64,000 bases of DNA from Fragum whitleyi (lineage: Eukaryota; Mollusca; Bivalvia; Cardiida; Cardiidae). Below, one piece after another: positions 46,836 through 57,647 of the stretch; position 1 is the stretch's first letter, and every line of letters starts with the position of its first letter. The stretch covers positions 3,843,501 through 3,907,500 of the forward strand of contig OX411552.1 in assembly GCA_948146395.1 (NCBI GenBank), given 5' to 3'. The position numbers and the translations under genes were made by a program. The notes beneath the pieces are model-generated. The model did not search any database. It was not told the origin of the DNA and saw nothing but the letters and a program-made list of their open reading frames with translations.

Positions 46836-48560
46836 AACAAGAGGGCCATTGACCCTTAGGCGCTCACCTGAGGCATATAGTTTACAAAGGAAGCAAAGTG
46901 CCAACACTACTTATTTGAGTTTCATTACTGGCTTAACAAAAGTCAAAGATATCAAGACGACATACATTTGAGTCAAATCTACTGCCCCTAGAGTGCACAC
47001 AAGGTTTTTCTATGATTTAACCCCTTGACCCCAATTTTGATCAGACTTGACCCAATTTTGATCTAGACCGAGATTTGATGGAGACAAACATTCTGACCAA
47101 GTTTCAAGACATTTGAGCCAAAAATGTGGCCTCTAGAAAGCACACAAGGTTTTTTAAAATTTGACCCCTTGACCTAATTTTTGATCCCACTTGACTGAAT
47201 TTTGAACTTGACAGAGATTTGATGGAGGCAAACATTCTGATCAAGTTTCAAGACATTTGGGCCAAAAATGTGGCCTCTAGAGTGCACATATGGTTTTTTA
47301 AAATTTGACCCCTTGATCCCATTTTTGACCCCACTTGGCCCAATTTCGAACTTGACTGAGATTTGATGGAGACAAACATTCTGACCAATTTTCAAGACAT
47401 TTGGGCCAAACATGTGGCCTCTAGAGTGCACACAAGGTTTTTCTAAAATTTGACCCCTTGACCCCATTTTTGACCCCACTTGACCCAATTTTGAACTTGA
47501 CCGAGATTTGATGGAGACAAACATTCTGACAAAGTTTCAAGACATTTGGGCCAAAAATGTGGCCTCTAGAGTGCACACAAGGTTTTTCTAAAATTTGACC
47601 CCTTGACCTAATTTTTGATCCCACTTGACCCAATTTCGAACTTGACAGAGATTTGATGGAGACAAACATTCTGACAAAGTTTCAAGACATTTGGGCCAAA
47701 ATTGTGGCCTCTAGAGTGCACACAAGGTTTTTCTAAAATTTGACTCCTTGACCCCATTTTTGACCCCACTTGGCCCAATTTCGAAATTGACTGAGATTTG
47801 ATGGAGACAAACATTCTGACCAAGTTTCAAGACATTTGGGCCAAAAATGTGGCCTCTAGATTGCACACAAGGTTTTTCTAAAACTTGACCCCTTGACCCC
47901 ACTTTTGACTCCACTTGATCCAATTTTGAACTTGACTGAAATTTTATGGAGACAAACATTCTAATCATGTTTCAAGACATTTGGGCCAAAAATGTGGCCT
48001 CTAGAGTGCAAACAAGGTTTTTCTAAAATTTGACCCCTTGACCCCATTTTTGACCCCACTTGACCCAATTTGGAACTTGACCGAGATTTGGTGGAGACAA
48101 ACATTCTGACCAAGTTTCAAGACATTTGGGCCAAAAATGTGCCCTCTGGAGTGCACACAAGGTTTTTCTAAAATTTGACTCCTTGACCCCATTTTTGACC
48201 CCACTTGGCCCAATTTCGAACTTGACTAAGGTTTAATGGTAACAAACATTCTGACCAAGTTTCAAGACATTTGGGCCAAAAGTGTGGCCCCTAGAGTGCA
48301 CACAAGGTTTTTCTAAAATTTGACCCCTTGACCCCGTTTTTGACCCCACTTGACCCAATTTCGAACTTGACCGAGATTTGATGGAGACACACATTCTGAC
48401 CAAGTTTCAAGACATTTGGGCCAAGAATGTGACCTCTAGAGTGTACACAAGGTAAAGTTTGACGATGGACGCTGGATGACGGATGCTGGATGACGGATGC
48501 CGGACAGCAGCCCATCACAATAGCTCACCTTGAGCACTTCTTGCTCAGGTGAGCTAAAAA
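46836..48560 (+). mobile_element. Family A element A3 with 145-bp array
   Basis: Starts AACAAGAGGGCCATTGACCC, then GCTCACCTGAG; ends TGAGCACTTCTTGCTCAGG, TGAGCTAAAAA. About eleven units; the motif CCTCTAGAGTGCACACAAGG recurs at exact 145-base spacing from 47418 to 48289. Before the end is a run of GACGGATGCTGGAT. Minus-strand frames (for example 47174-47524) are artefacts of the repeat. Confidence 0.85.
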
Positions 48561-49007
48561 TGCAACAAATTTTCTTAAATGTTTCAATTTGAACATGATT
48601 GCTATGCAATGCTATGACGTCACTAACTAAGGATTGTCTTAGATAATAAGAATCTATCTGGTAAGACATGGATGACACGACAGATATTCTTGAATTCAGC
48701 GGAATTCCTAACTGAAAAATAAAGCATCTAATAACGCCTTGAAAATTATTCTTAAATTTAAGACAACTTTTCCACCTGTTTAGTCGCTTTCTATCAAAGG
48801 TCATGGTCGAAATATTTGTCAATTGGGAAACTATATATCAATACATGAAAGAAAAAAGAAACATTATACACATGAAAAATAACAATTTTGCAATTTATAG
48901 ACTGGATATAATTAGACTGGGTTCCTCACTGACCTTTCCCCTTCAAACATTCAAGCTACACATTTTTTGAAATGAGTTGTTGTTAATGCCATACCCATGT
49001 GTGTTTC

Positions 49008-49289
49008 TTAAACATCGGAAAATGCACAAATTTCCGAATCTACGAACCAGTTTTGTAATTTTCCTGTGAAGAAATGTGAAAGAGCAGCTTTAAAAGCAAT
49101 TTTAACATAGGAAATATCTTTTAAAAATAAATAGACCAGCTCAGATGAAAAAATATCATCAAGTATAACCTCTGATTCCTTAAGACAAATACAGAATTTA
49201 CAGCTTATGGTATGTACTGGTTCTAAGCAAGCTAAGTCTTCAAGGGTTGTGGAAATTTTATTTGATGAACAATAAATAACATCTGACAT
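49008..49289 (-). other. Weak candidate exon, ZAD-like CxxC wording
   Basis: An open frame of 93 codons contains SCKFCICLKESEV, then LDDIFSSELVYLFLKDI, which faintly recalls the first half of a ZAD-type zinc-binding domain (C-x2-C, then a DIF helix). The second C-x2-C expected about 45 residues on is absent. It may be an exon fragment, a pseudogene or chance; no splice support was found. Confidence 0.15.
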
Positions 49290-49618
49290 ATTTATTCATG
49301 TCTTAGACATATCTTGGACAGAAGTTAATTCCAAACTGTACTTCTTGGGATGATTTATGAACAACCTCATGTTTTATCATTTAATATACTGACCCATTTA
49401 TGTACATTACTTAATTAGTGGCACAATCTATATATTGATCAAATCCTTATAGCTCAAATGTCACCCTGCTGAAGTTAAATTGTTAAAAAAAGACCAATTA
49501 ACCCTTTCATATTTTACAAAACTTTGGACCTGTCTAAATTCAAAGGTTTTGCAGACGAAAATTGAAAGTGGATTTAATTTGAAAAATAACCATTCAGTAG
49601 GGTAGAAAATAGTGTGGA

Positions 49619-49660
49619 AAAAGAAGAAATTGCTTGTCAGAAGCAATTTCTTCTTTTTTC
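49619..49660. repeat. Perfect 18-bp hairpin
   Basis: AAAAGAAGAAATTGCTT-GTCAG-AAGCAATTTCTTCTTTT: perfect arms around a five-base loop, not part of a recognised family. Confidence 0.75.
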
Positions 49661-49863
49661 ACAATGCTTTCTCAATCATAAAATCATAGGCATGTAAAAA
49701 GCAGGGATTAAACAGCAAAGGGTTAACTTTTCCTGTAAACACATGTTGGTTAAATCTGGGACCTGTAAAACCTCTTTCTTTTTCTGAAGAATCATCTCCC
49801 AAGTCATATGCTATTATTTTATCACTCATCCCAAGATGAAAGCAATTGCTACAGGGGTCACAC

Positions 49864-50321
49864 CATTCGGAACATCACTCAGCCAATCTCACAATCGGAT
49901 GTACATAGACGGACTATTTTTAAAAATTACGGGAAATCCTTGGAAAAACTCACTGACATCAGTTAAAATGGTGTTAGCCCTCGAAACTTTGAGTGAAAAC
50001 ATTTGACGTCGCCAACACTACTTGTGTAAGTCTCTGACTTGAAACCTTGGTATCCTTATCTAAATATCTTTAAATTCTTAAATAACAGATGAAAAATCTT
50101 AATTTTTGAGAATGATTCGTCATTCTCAAAAATTAAGATTTTTCAGCCGTTATTTAGTGTAAAAGTTATAAATCTAAAGATAGTGCCGGTTGTTTCTGCG
50201 CTAGTTTTTCTTGCACTATTTCCGCCTAACAAAATGCACGATTTTGTTACATACCCATCCGCCTTACATACATCCGAGGTCTGTTGTACTTTACGGAAAT
50301 GGCCGAGTGATGTTCCGAATG
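49864..50321. mobile_element. Element P: 458 bp fold-back with 8-10 bp target duplication
   Basis: The direct repeat GGGGTCACAC at 49854-49863 and 50322-50331 flanks inverted ends CATTCGGAACATCACTC and GAGTGATGTTCCGAATG. The whole element folds around TTCG at ~50118 with a perfect inner stem (AAAAATCTTAATTTTTGAGA and its complement). Two flank bases could belong to the ends, so the duplication is 8 to 10 bp. It is non-autonomous; hAT or Mutator type by inference. Confidence 0.8.
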
Positions 50322-50514
50322 GGGGTCACACAACCTGTCCCTAGAACATCTGTTTAGGACAATTATAAGAATTCCTTTTGCAGTACATATTACTATGAAT
50401 TGAACATGTTTTTCTATTTTGCCCTATCAAGAGTGCCCAAATTGGATAATCGTTACTTTACAAAAGTTTTATTATTGATGGATCCTCGTAATTCAGTAGA
50501 AAGCAGTCATATTG

Positions 50515-50640
50515 CAGTGGCTCATAGGTCTCCACCATCTAACCATCGCTTCTTAGTATTTCTCTCACCAGTTTAACCCTGACATCCTTTCTGAACCCCA
50601 AGCTGCTCATCCCACATTAGTTTAGGTTTATCAACTCATT
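50515..50640 (-). mobile_element. SINE family J, copy 6 (partial)
   Basis: AGTATTTCTCTCACCAGTTT, CATCCTTTCTGAACCCCAAG and CTGCTCATCCCACATTAG match the SINE body. Confidence 0.5.
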
Positions 50641-50745
50641 GAAATTTTCTTTCTTAAATATAAAACAAACTATGTTTATTTTATTAAATTCTTTAAAACT
50701 TTGATTCACAGTTTTCATAGTTCCTTTTTCAATAGAACCCCACAG

Positions 50746-50975
50746 AAAATGTCAGTGGAATACCACTGGAATACCATCGAATACCACTGGCATTAAAAAT
50801 ACCAGTGGAATGCCACTGGTATACCGGTGGAATCAAAGCAGTCAGTGGTATTCCACTGGTATTTGAAACGTCTTTCACTAGTATACCACTGCTGAAGCCA
50901 CTGACACTGGCATTCCAGTGGATTACCAGTGACAAAAAAAATACCAGTGGTATTTGAAATGCCAGTGGTATCCCT
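50746..50975. repeat. Cluster of CACTGG/CCAGTG motifs
   Basis: About 17 copies of CACTGG or its complement in 230 bases, mostly inside longer words such as ATACCACTGGAATACC and CCAGTGGTATT. Spacing is irregular, on both strands, with palindromic pairs. Not a simple tandem repeat. Confidence 0.8.
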
Positions 50976-50984
50976 CACGAAACA

Positions 50985-51215
50985 AATGTCTGAAATTTTT
51001 TTCGGGTTCAGTGTGAGTTTTTTCTGAATGGTGTCTGAATGGAATCTGCCAGGAAAATTACCTCTGAATTGGCGCTGGAAAATATTTCAGACCATACTCA
51101 GTTTGCAGAAATTTGTCTGAATTATGTCTTTAATATATTTAAAAATTGTTCAGATTCATCTAATTAAGATTCTGAAAAGAGCTGAATACAAACTGACACA
51201 TTCAGACCACCTTCT
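50985..51215. repeat. Cluster of TCTGAAT/ATTCAGA motifs
   Basis: Words such as TTTCTGAATGG, GTCTGAATGG, CCTCTGAATTGG, TGTCTGAATTATG, TTCAGATTC and ATTCAGACC occur about ten times, directly following the CACTGG cluster. Confidence 0.5.
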
Positions 51216-51219
51216 TTGA

Positions 51220-51700
51220 AGATTTGTCCCAGTTACCTAGTTTTTGACCCCAATTGACAACATTTCAAAATTGTCCGAGCGTTCATCAAGACAATTTTTC
51301 TGACCAAATTTCAGGTTGATTGGGTAAAAAATGTGGCCTCTTTAGAGTACATACAAGATTTTTCTAAGATTTTACCTAGTCTTAGACCAAGTTGACCCTA
51401 TTTTTAACGTCCTAGATTTTAATCAAGCCAATTATTCTGACCAAATTTCAGGTTATTTGGGCAGTATTTAGAGTATATTACAAGATTTTTGTAACATATG
51501 ACCCCATGACCTAGTTTTTGACCCAAGTTGACCCAATTTTGAACTTGTCCCAGATTTTACCAACACAATCACTCTGACCAAATTTAAGGTTGATAGGGCA
51601 AAAATTGTGGTCTTGAAAGTACATACATGTACAAGGTTAATGTTGATGATGGACAATCGACATACACCAAGCCACAATAGCTTGTCTTGAGCACAAAGTG
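51220..51700 (+). mobile_element. Degenerate family A array
   Basis: Three worn units with CCTAGTTTTTGACCC, CTGACCAAATTTCAGGTTG and GTGGCCTC; ends GTCTTGAGCACAAAGTGAGG, lacking a good hairpin. A worn family E tail follows (51720-51870, TAGCCCTGCTGGACTTTCTC), then a worn D-like stretch (51880-52260). Confidence 0.55.
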
Positions 51701-52260
51701 AGGAAAAATTTGGAAGACATTTCTGGAAATTCAGTAATGTGTGTGATTTGGTTGAATTCTGACCACTAGTTTCAGAGAAGATGTTGAAAGTAAAAGTTAA
51801 AAGACAAGCATACTTATGACAGACACCAGGCTTTAACAATAGCCCTGCTGGACTTTCTCCAACTTAAAACTTGAAAAATATTGTGACAAAAAGCACCGTC
51901 TACAGGTGCAATGCTCTGCTGCAGGTGCTGGATAATGAAAGAAATCTAAGTCAAGAAAGTGGCAAAACTTTAAAAAAAACATCCTTGATAGTCTGGATAG
52001 CTCTTGTGATGAACAAAGATGCCAAGCTTCATAAAATCTAAGTCAAGAAAGTGTTGAAACTTTAAAAAAAGAAACATCCTGGGTTATCCCCCTTGATAGT
52101 CTGGATAGCTCTTGTGATGGTGAACACAGATACCAAGCTTCATAAAGATATCTTCAATAACAACAGAGATCTATATAATCAAATTTATTTAAAGTTTGAC
52201 ACGCTAATGCGAAAGTCACCCAGGGTTTCCTCTAAAAAGCAGCCAAGCAAAAAATGACCA

Positions 52261-52699
52261 TCTGTATTGATCCATTAAAAAAAAAATATTCAGTAAGACT
52301 GTTTTTTTAATAGTACTAGGTAAATGTCAGTGCCTGAATAAAGTAAAGGGTTAATCATAGGATATCTGGATGATTAACACAGACTTCACTTCAGTGTAGA
52401 GCAAGTTTACACTTTGAAATAAGGTCAACACAGGATAATTTGCTTCAGTTAACTTCTAAAGGCTTACGTAGTGGACTATTTGTCTCTTTTTTTATCACCA
52501 AAGAAATGTAAGTAAATATCAACTATTGTGAATATGCAGTTGGGGACCAATTTTTTTAACTGAGAAAATTCATAAGGCTAAATCTACTTCAATTTAAATT
52601 TTGCCATTTATTCTTGGACATAGTAAACTTTTCCAGTAGGATTTATTCCTGATTTTTTTTCTAATTCCTTCTAATTGTTGTTGGTAGTCCCAAATCCAA
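52261..52699. other. No gene recognised
   Basis: AT-rich DNA between the worn D-like element and the LINE 3' end. Confidence 0.4.
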
Positions 52700-53430
52700 G
52701 TCTATCTATCTATCTCTGGATACTGTCCACCCCTCTCTCGAGTGTTACAGACAGGAAAAATGTGCACGTTGGACTGTTAGTAAAGTGAAAGAATAAAAGT
52801 AAAGATCTGACATGTCAGATAAGTGAATGTAGATAAAAGTAAAGTATTGGTTTAAAATGTTAGTAAGTGAGAGTGGAGTAAAAGATCTAGTTAAAAACAA
52901 TCACCTCCAGACTAATATTGAATACCTGCCACAGCTCTCTTAAACTGATCTAACTCAGAGAGTGTGGCGATATGACAGGGTAACTGGTTCCAAAGGCTAA
53001 TAGAGTGAGGGTAGAATGAATATTTGATGTAATCAGAGTTAACCTGGATTTGTCGTAGAGAGAGAGGGTGCATATGTCTAGTTAATCTGGTTGGGGCATG
53101 GATATACAACGGAAGTTTAATTGCAACAATGTTGTGATATATACGATAAAACATGATAAGTCTGGCGTCAATCCTGCGATGCTCAAGAGACCTCCACCCC
53201 AGATCATCCTGCATGGCTGTAACACTCGAAAGAGGGGAATAATCATGCTTGACCCACCTGATGGCTCTTCTTTGGACCTGTTCCACCTTTTTAATATTGG
53301 ATTTGGTGTGGGGGCTCCACACAGTGGAAGCATATTCCAGCTGTGGCCGGATCAGTGACATGTATGCCAATTCTCTGACTCTCTCCATCTTAGTGGTGAT
53401 ATTTCGTTTTAGAAAGCAAGAAAGTAACAA
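52700..53430 (-). mobile_element. 5'-truncated non-LTR retrotransposon (LINE), 3' end
   Basis: The element is cut off near 53410-53430 on its 5' side. After the stop at 52912 there is ~200 bases of 3' untranslated sequence ending at a short (TAGA)n run, seen on the plus strand as TCTATCTATCTATCTC at 52700-52716. That is how CR1/L2-like elements often end. Family assignment within LINEs is an inference. Confidence 0.75.
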
Positions 53431-53436
53431 ACTCAC
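52912..53436 (-). pseudogene. C-terminal part of LINE reverse transcriptase
   Basis: About 170 codons match the region after the polymerase core that is annotated in many invertebrate genomes as 'RNA-directed DNA polymerase from mobile element'. Key words: RPQLEYASTVWSPHTK, then VQRRAIRWV, LGWRSLEHRR, DARLIMFYRI, RHMHPLSLRQI and WNQLP. The frame is intact to the stop. The catalytic polymerase and endonuclease domains are absent, so it cannot act by itself. The GTG at 53436 is not a real start; homology begins near FLKRN. It is not a host gene. Confidence 0.85.
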
Positions 53437-53459
53437 CAGCTGTAATTGAAATCTTTGAT

Positions 53460-54050
53460 TTGCAAATAAAGCTGCATTAAATTGATAGAAGCTTTATAAC
53501 TTTTGAAGAGCTAATATATTTTATTCAAAGAAATCAAAAATTCAGATCAATGAAATTTCAAAATATTTGCTGACAACAGATTTTTGACGAAATTCTAAAT
53601 TTGTCATCATTTGGGGAACAACTTTTTGACAATGAAATTACATTAAATGACAACAGACGTACGTGGATGGTTGTAAAGATTATTGTGAATGATCCTATCC
53701 TGGTTTGAAATTACCATAAGAAGACATACAAATCTTAGTTGGGAACATACACGAACGATTGAAGGGCTAGTATAGGAACCGGGATGATAGCATGACAGCT
53801 AACGAGTGGGTCTGTTTGTTTTATGTGTGGCCGGTTTGACTTGGTTTTTGTAAAATGACAAGCAAATCCCATGAAAAAAAAAAACACTACAAAATATAAA
53901 TGACCTTCATGTAGACAAGTATTCGCTCTTTTAAGACAAGTATCAATATTTTCATTATTTTATTTTCATTATTTTTCTCCAGCATCTTTTATTTCCTGTT
54001 AGGCAAGCTGGTGAACTGGTACTCCGATGTCTGTTAGAGACAACGGGTAG
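53460..54050. other. No gene recognised
   Basis: AT-rich DNA upstream of the CpG-bearing stretch at 54060. Confidence 0.4.
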
Positions 54051-54420
54051 TATATAAATTTTACGGCAATCTGATTGGCTGTGTACTTTTCACGGCAAGT
54101 GAGTTATTGCAAACCGTAGGAATTTTCCCATCATGCATGTCGATATCCGTTGAAATTTGGCGGCATTGTTTAAAATGGAAGTACTGAAATTTGTTGCTTA
54201 TATAAATAGGCTCTTTACGAGATAAATATACGTTAGCAAAACAAAAAATCAACTCATTATTTGCTGCGTTTCGCCGCATTCATCGTGATTTACGATCAAC
54301 TGCATGTCGCAAATCCGCTACTAAACGCTTTACAATTTTCGAGCTTCCATTTAACGTTGATCAAATGACGTCACTACCGGGTCACATGACCTTACGAAAA
54401 TTTGTAAACTACCTGTCTCT
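54051..54420. promoter_or_regulatory. Promoter-like stretch (CCAAT, TATA, CRE-like words)
   Basis: More CpG than its surroundings (GCGTTTCGCCGCATTCATCG), with GATTGGCTG (inverted CCAAT) at 54071, TTTGGCGGC (E2F-like) at 54157, TATATAAATAG at 54199 and TGACGTCA at 54366. No transcript start or exon can be placed. It could equally be a transposon with a promoter. Confidence 0.2.
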
Positions 54421-54472
54421 AGTATCGATAGATCTAGGGGCAGTAACCCAGTCCAGCAAGCTGGTTCCTTTA

Positions 54473-54713
54473 GGGTGGGTATAAAACGCAGACAATATAG
54501 AATATATCGTAACGCATACGATATAGAATAAAGAGGGATTGCAGACAGGGGTATAAAACGCAGACAACATAGGTAAAGAGGCAGTATGCTGTTACGCAGA
54601 CGATATAAAACATAGAGTTTAAAATTCGAAGCCTTTTTATCACTTTATTCGTTTGTGTTTTTATTTTAAAAGCTTATTTATATTTATGAGAATTACAATT
54701 TTTGCTTCCGCGG
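54473..54713 (+). repeat. Left inverted end of the Mutator-like element
   Basis: Contains GGGTATAAAACGCAGACAA twice (54478 and 54550 regions) and ACGATATAAAACATAG, so several TATA-like words lie in each arm. Ends in TGAGAATTACAATTTTTGCT, where the arms stop matching. Confidence 0.85.
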
Positions 54714-57405
54714 CTTTAAGAAACGGTAAGTTAAAGATTAACCTTTACATCACATGCTTTCATTGCTTTGGTTATAAAAAAGAATGCTCGTATTCATTAT
54801 CAATTTGTTAAAAACAATATAATTTGATGGATCAAAATTTAAGATTTTTTTTAACAATGGACGATTATATGATATGTAATTTGAAATAGGGCTAGAGAGC
54901 GTGTCTGAATAAATAATCAAAACAAAATAATTAATTACAGTGAAAATAAGATAAAAAAAGATTTAAAAAAAAAACTAATTTGTCGAAGATAATACTCAAA
55001 TTATATATTGATTTTTACAACTTTTTGACATCTTGTCACCCAATTTTCACATGATTTTATAAATGAGGAGATCGTTTGTACACGAATGCACATGAATAAT
55101 GCTTTCATTAAAAAAAAAATATTCATACTGTCGGTGTTATTCCTAAAGCTCGTAACTATAACTTGAAATGTTACGCTATCAAATATATATAAAGTTGTAA
55201 ATCTGTTTAATCGGATTTTATTTTACATCGGTAAGGAAGCAAGTTGTTCAGGCTGAGAACATTTTTTTTGTTCTTGATATGCGATTGCAGACAAATATTG
55301 TTTAAGACGGATAAGTTTAAGAAAGTGACCAAAAGTCAAATTTATTAACTCATGTGATCACTCACTGAAACTTTTTCATCTATGGAAAAAGAATATACTC
55401 CGTTTATTATCATTTTTCATGTCGCTACAGTGTTTTTGGAAGCTATCATCTAAAAGCGTTTTGGAGTTATTTCAAATAAAATGTTAAATGACCGGCTGGA
55501 CACGCGTCTAACTGATAATCGAAATTTAGGGAGCATGGTTAACACATCACAGTATTGATATATATTACGTTTTGTCACCTGTCTAGATTACCTTGTTATT
55601 TGTCAGTAGCATTTAACTATGAGCGATCAACGATTAGCAAACTATCCGATTTTATTGACTTTAGGATTTTAGATTCGGATGACCGAACATGTTCTTTGCA
55701 TAAAACTATGTAAAAAAATATATATTCAACAGAAATATAATATTACTACAACTTAAATAAGTGAACATTATTACACTCAGCGGTCAATTAACAAAGTGAA
55801 CTTTAGAATTCTTTAATAAGTTACAGATTAGTTAAATCAACTTGGAAAACAAATGTTAATTTTTAGAATGTCGATCGTGATAAACAAACCCTTTCACACA
55901 GCACCTTTTACGTAGGATTATAGAAATGTTAAAACACAAAATGACTAAATATTGGTTTGTACTTGTACTCACGGGCAAAATTTTAAGTTTCACATCCTTA
56001 CCCACTTACTTTGCATAATGATCGACAAATGCAATTTTCGCAACATAGTATAATGGTTAAAGAGTAAAAACATGTAAATGAATAATTGGAATGAGCATAT
56101 TCTCGGATTATCGTGGTTACATTGTTCGTTACTTACTTTAATTTTCGCTCCGAAACCTCGCTTTAAAAATTTGAAATTGGGATGCAACAAGATTTGCGAG
56201 CGTTTGAAAACTGTACTCTTATATGCAAGTGATAGGTGGAGTAGCATTTCGGTTAACGGTTTGCAACTATTTCACCCTGAGCGCAGGGCTCATTTCATTT
56301 CAATACCATTAAAACATTGAAAGCTATCATTTTGTTTTAAATTTAATACCGGGTTCTCAATGGTCTTGAAGGCAAGGTAAATTAAGCTATCTGTCGAAAA
56401 TATCCAGAGATATGGCAAGTTTCAGATCATAGCATGTCTAGAAAACAATACAATAACTAAATAGATATAAAAATATCAGAGAAAAGGAGAAATTGCTTTC
56501 ATAAAAAATTCACTTTTCATCTCGATATTTTCCAATAAGGTAGAATTACAGTGAATAATTTCCCAGACGCATCAAAGTGATATACCTCAAATAGGATAGG
56601 AGACACTTATACGTACGACCAAATAACATGGCTGCATCTGCAGTTGCGATATTTTGATTTTCGTGGTCAGAAGAAGAATCTCTTTCTGTGTGGACCAAAC
56701 TAAATAGATTCTATTGAATTGAATTGAATGGCAAGCGTCAAAATGCTGATCCGCTTCTGACTGTCATTCTATTTACACGCATGGAGCCTAAATAAAATGA
56801 TGAACCTTGTTATAGCTGTTTTCTCAAAGATACTTTTTCTATGCCGAAATATCGCTTGTCTTAGAAAAGTTATTACAATATGTACACACAAACCACGGAC
56901 CACTACATTCATAAATTCATGTGAACATTTACGCAAAAAATGTAAATGCTTTCAATAAACATAATAATATTAGTATTTTAGCTCGGATGAAGAAGATTTT
57001 TCGCTGCAATTCATTATTTTTGTTTTGATTATTTATTCAGAAACGTTCAATAGCCCTATTTCGAATTGCATATCACTTACTAGCAATCCCCATTGCATAA
57101 AAACTTGCAAGCACCAAATTATAATAATGTGTGATCATGATGAATACATGTACTTATACATTTTTATAACCAAAGAAATCTTAGTAAAACCGTCGAAACT
57201 TGATTTTTTTTAACTTACCACTTCTTAAAGTTTAGCAAAAATCTCAATTCTCATGAATTAAAAAAGCTTTTTGTTATAAATACACAACTGATAATTATAT
57301 TAAATTATATTTTTTTAACCAAATTGAAAATGAATACATGCAATTTTTTACAACAAAATTATTCTCAGTTATGATGTAAAAGTTATTTCTGAAATCACTA
57401 TTTCT

Positions 57406-57647
57406 TAAAATGAAGCAAAAATCGTAATTCTCATTAATATAAATAAGCTTTAAAAATAAAAACACAAACGAATAAAGTGATAAAAAGGCTTCGAATTTTA
57501 AACTCTATGTTTTATATCGTCTGCGTAACAGCATACTGCCTCTTTACCTATGTTGTCTGCGTTTTATACCCCTGTCTGCAGCCTCTCTTTATTCTATATT
57601 GTATGCGTTACTATATATTCTATATTGTCTGCGTTTTATACCCACCC
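57406..57647 (-). repeat. Right inverted end of the Mutator-like element
   Basis: Mirror of 54473-54713. The inner 70-80 bases of this arm have an extra, worn direct copy just inside (57215-57290: CTTCTTAAAGTTTAGC, CTCAATTCTCATGAATTA). Confidence 0.85.

Larger units (their letters stand above)
54473..57647. mobile_element. 3.2 kb Mutator-like element with ~240 bp inverted ends and 9-bp target duplication
   Basis: GTTCCTTTA at 54464-54472 and 57648-57656 is an exact 9-bp duplication. The element starts GGGTGGGTATAAAACGCAG and ends with its exact complement. The inverted ends run ~240 bases (54473-54713 and 57406-57647) with only a handful of differences. The inside (54714-57405) is AT-rich with no transposase; its longest frames (85 and 80 codons) are not recognised. 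A 9-bp duplication with long inverted ends is typical of Mutator/MULE elements, so a non-autonomous MULE is inferred. Confidence 0.85.

Noticed and set aside
47174..48518. Chain of overlapping minus-strand frames with a peptide repeat containing LGQVGSKM and HSRGHIFGPN
   Set aside because: They follow the 145-bp array of element A3. Since 145 is not a multiple of three, the frame shifts from unit to unit, so this is not a repeat protein.
1690..48560. CRISPR-like regularly spaced repeats
   Set aside because: Units are contiguous tandem copies without unique spacers, in a eukaryotic setting.
53098..53449. Plus-strand frames opposite the LINE coding region
   Set aside because: Shadow frames of the reverse transcriptase on the other strand.
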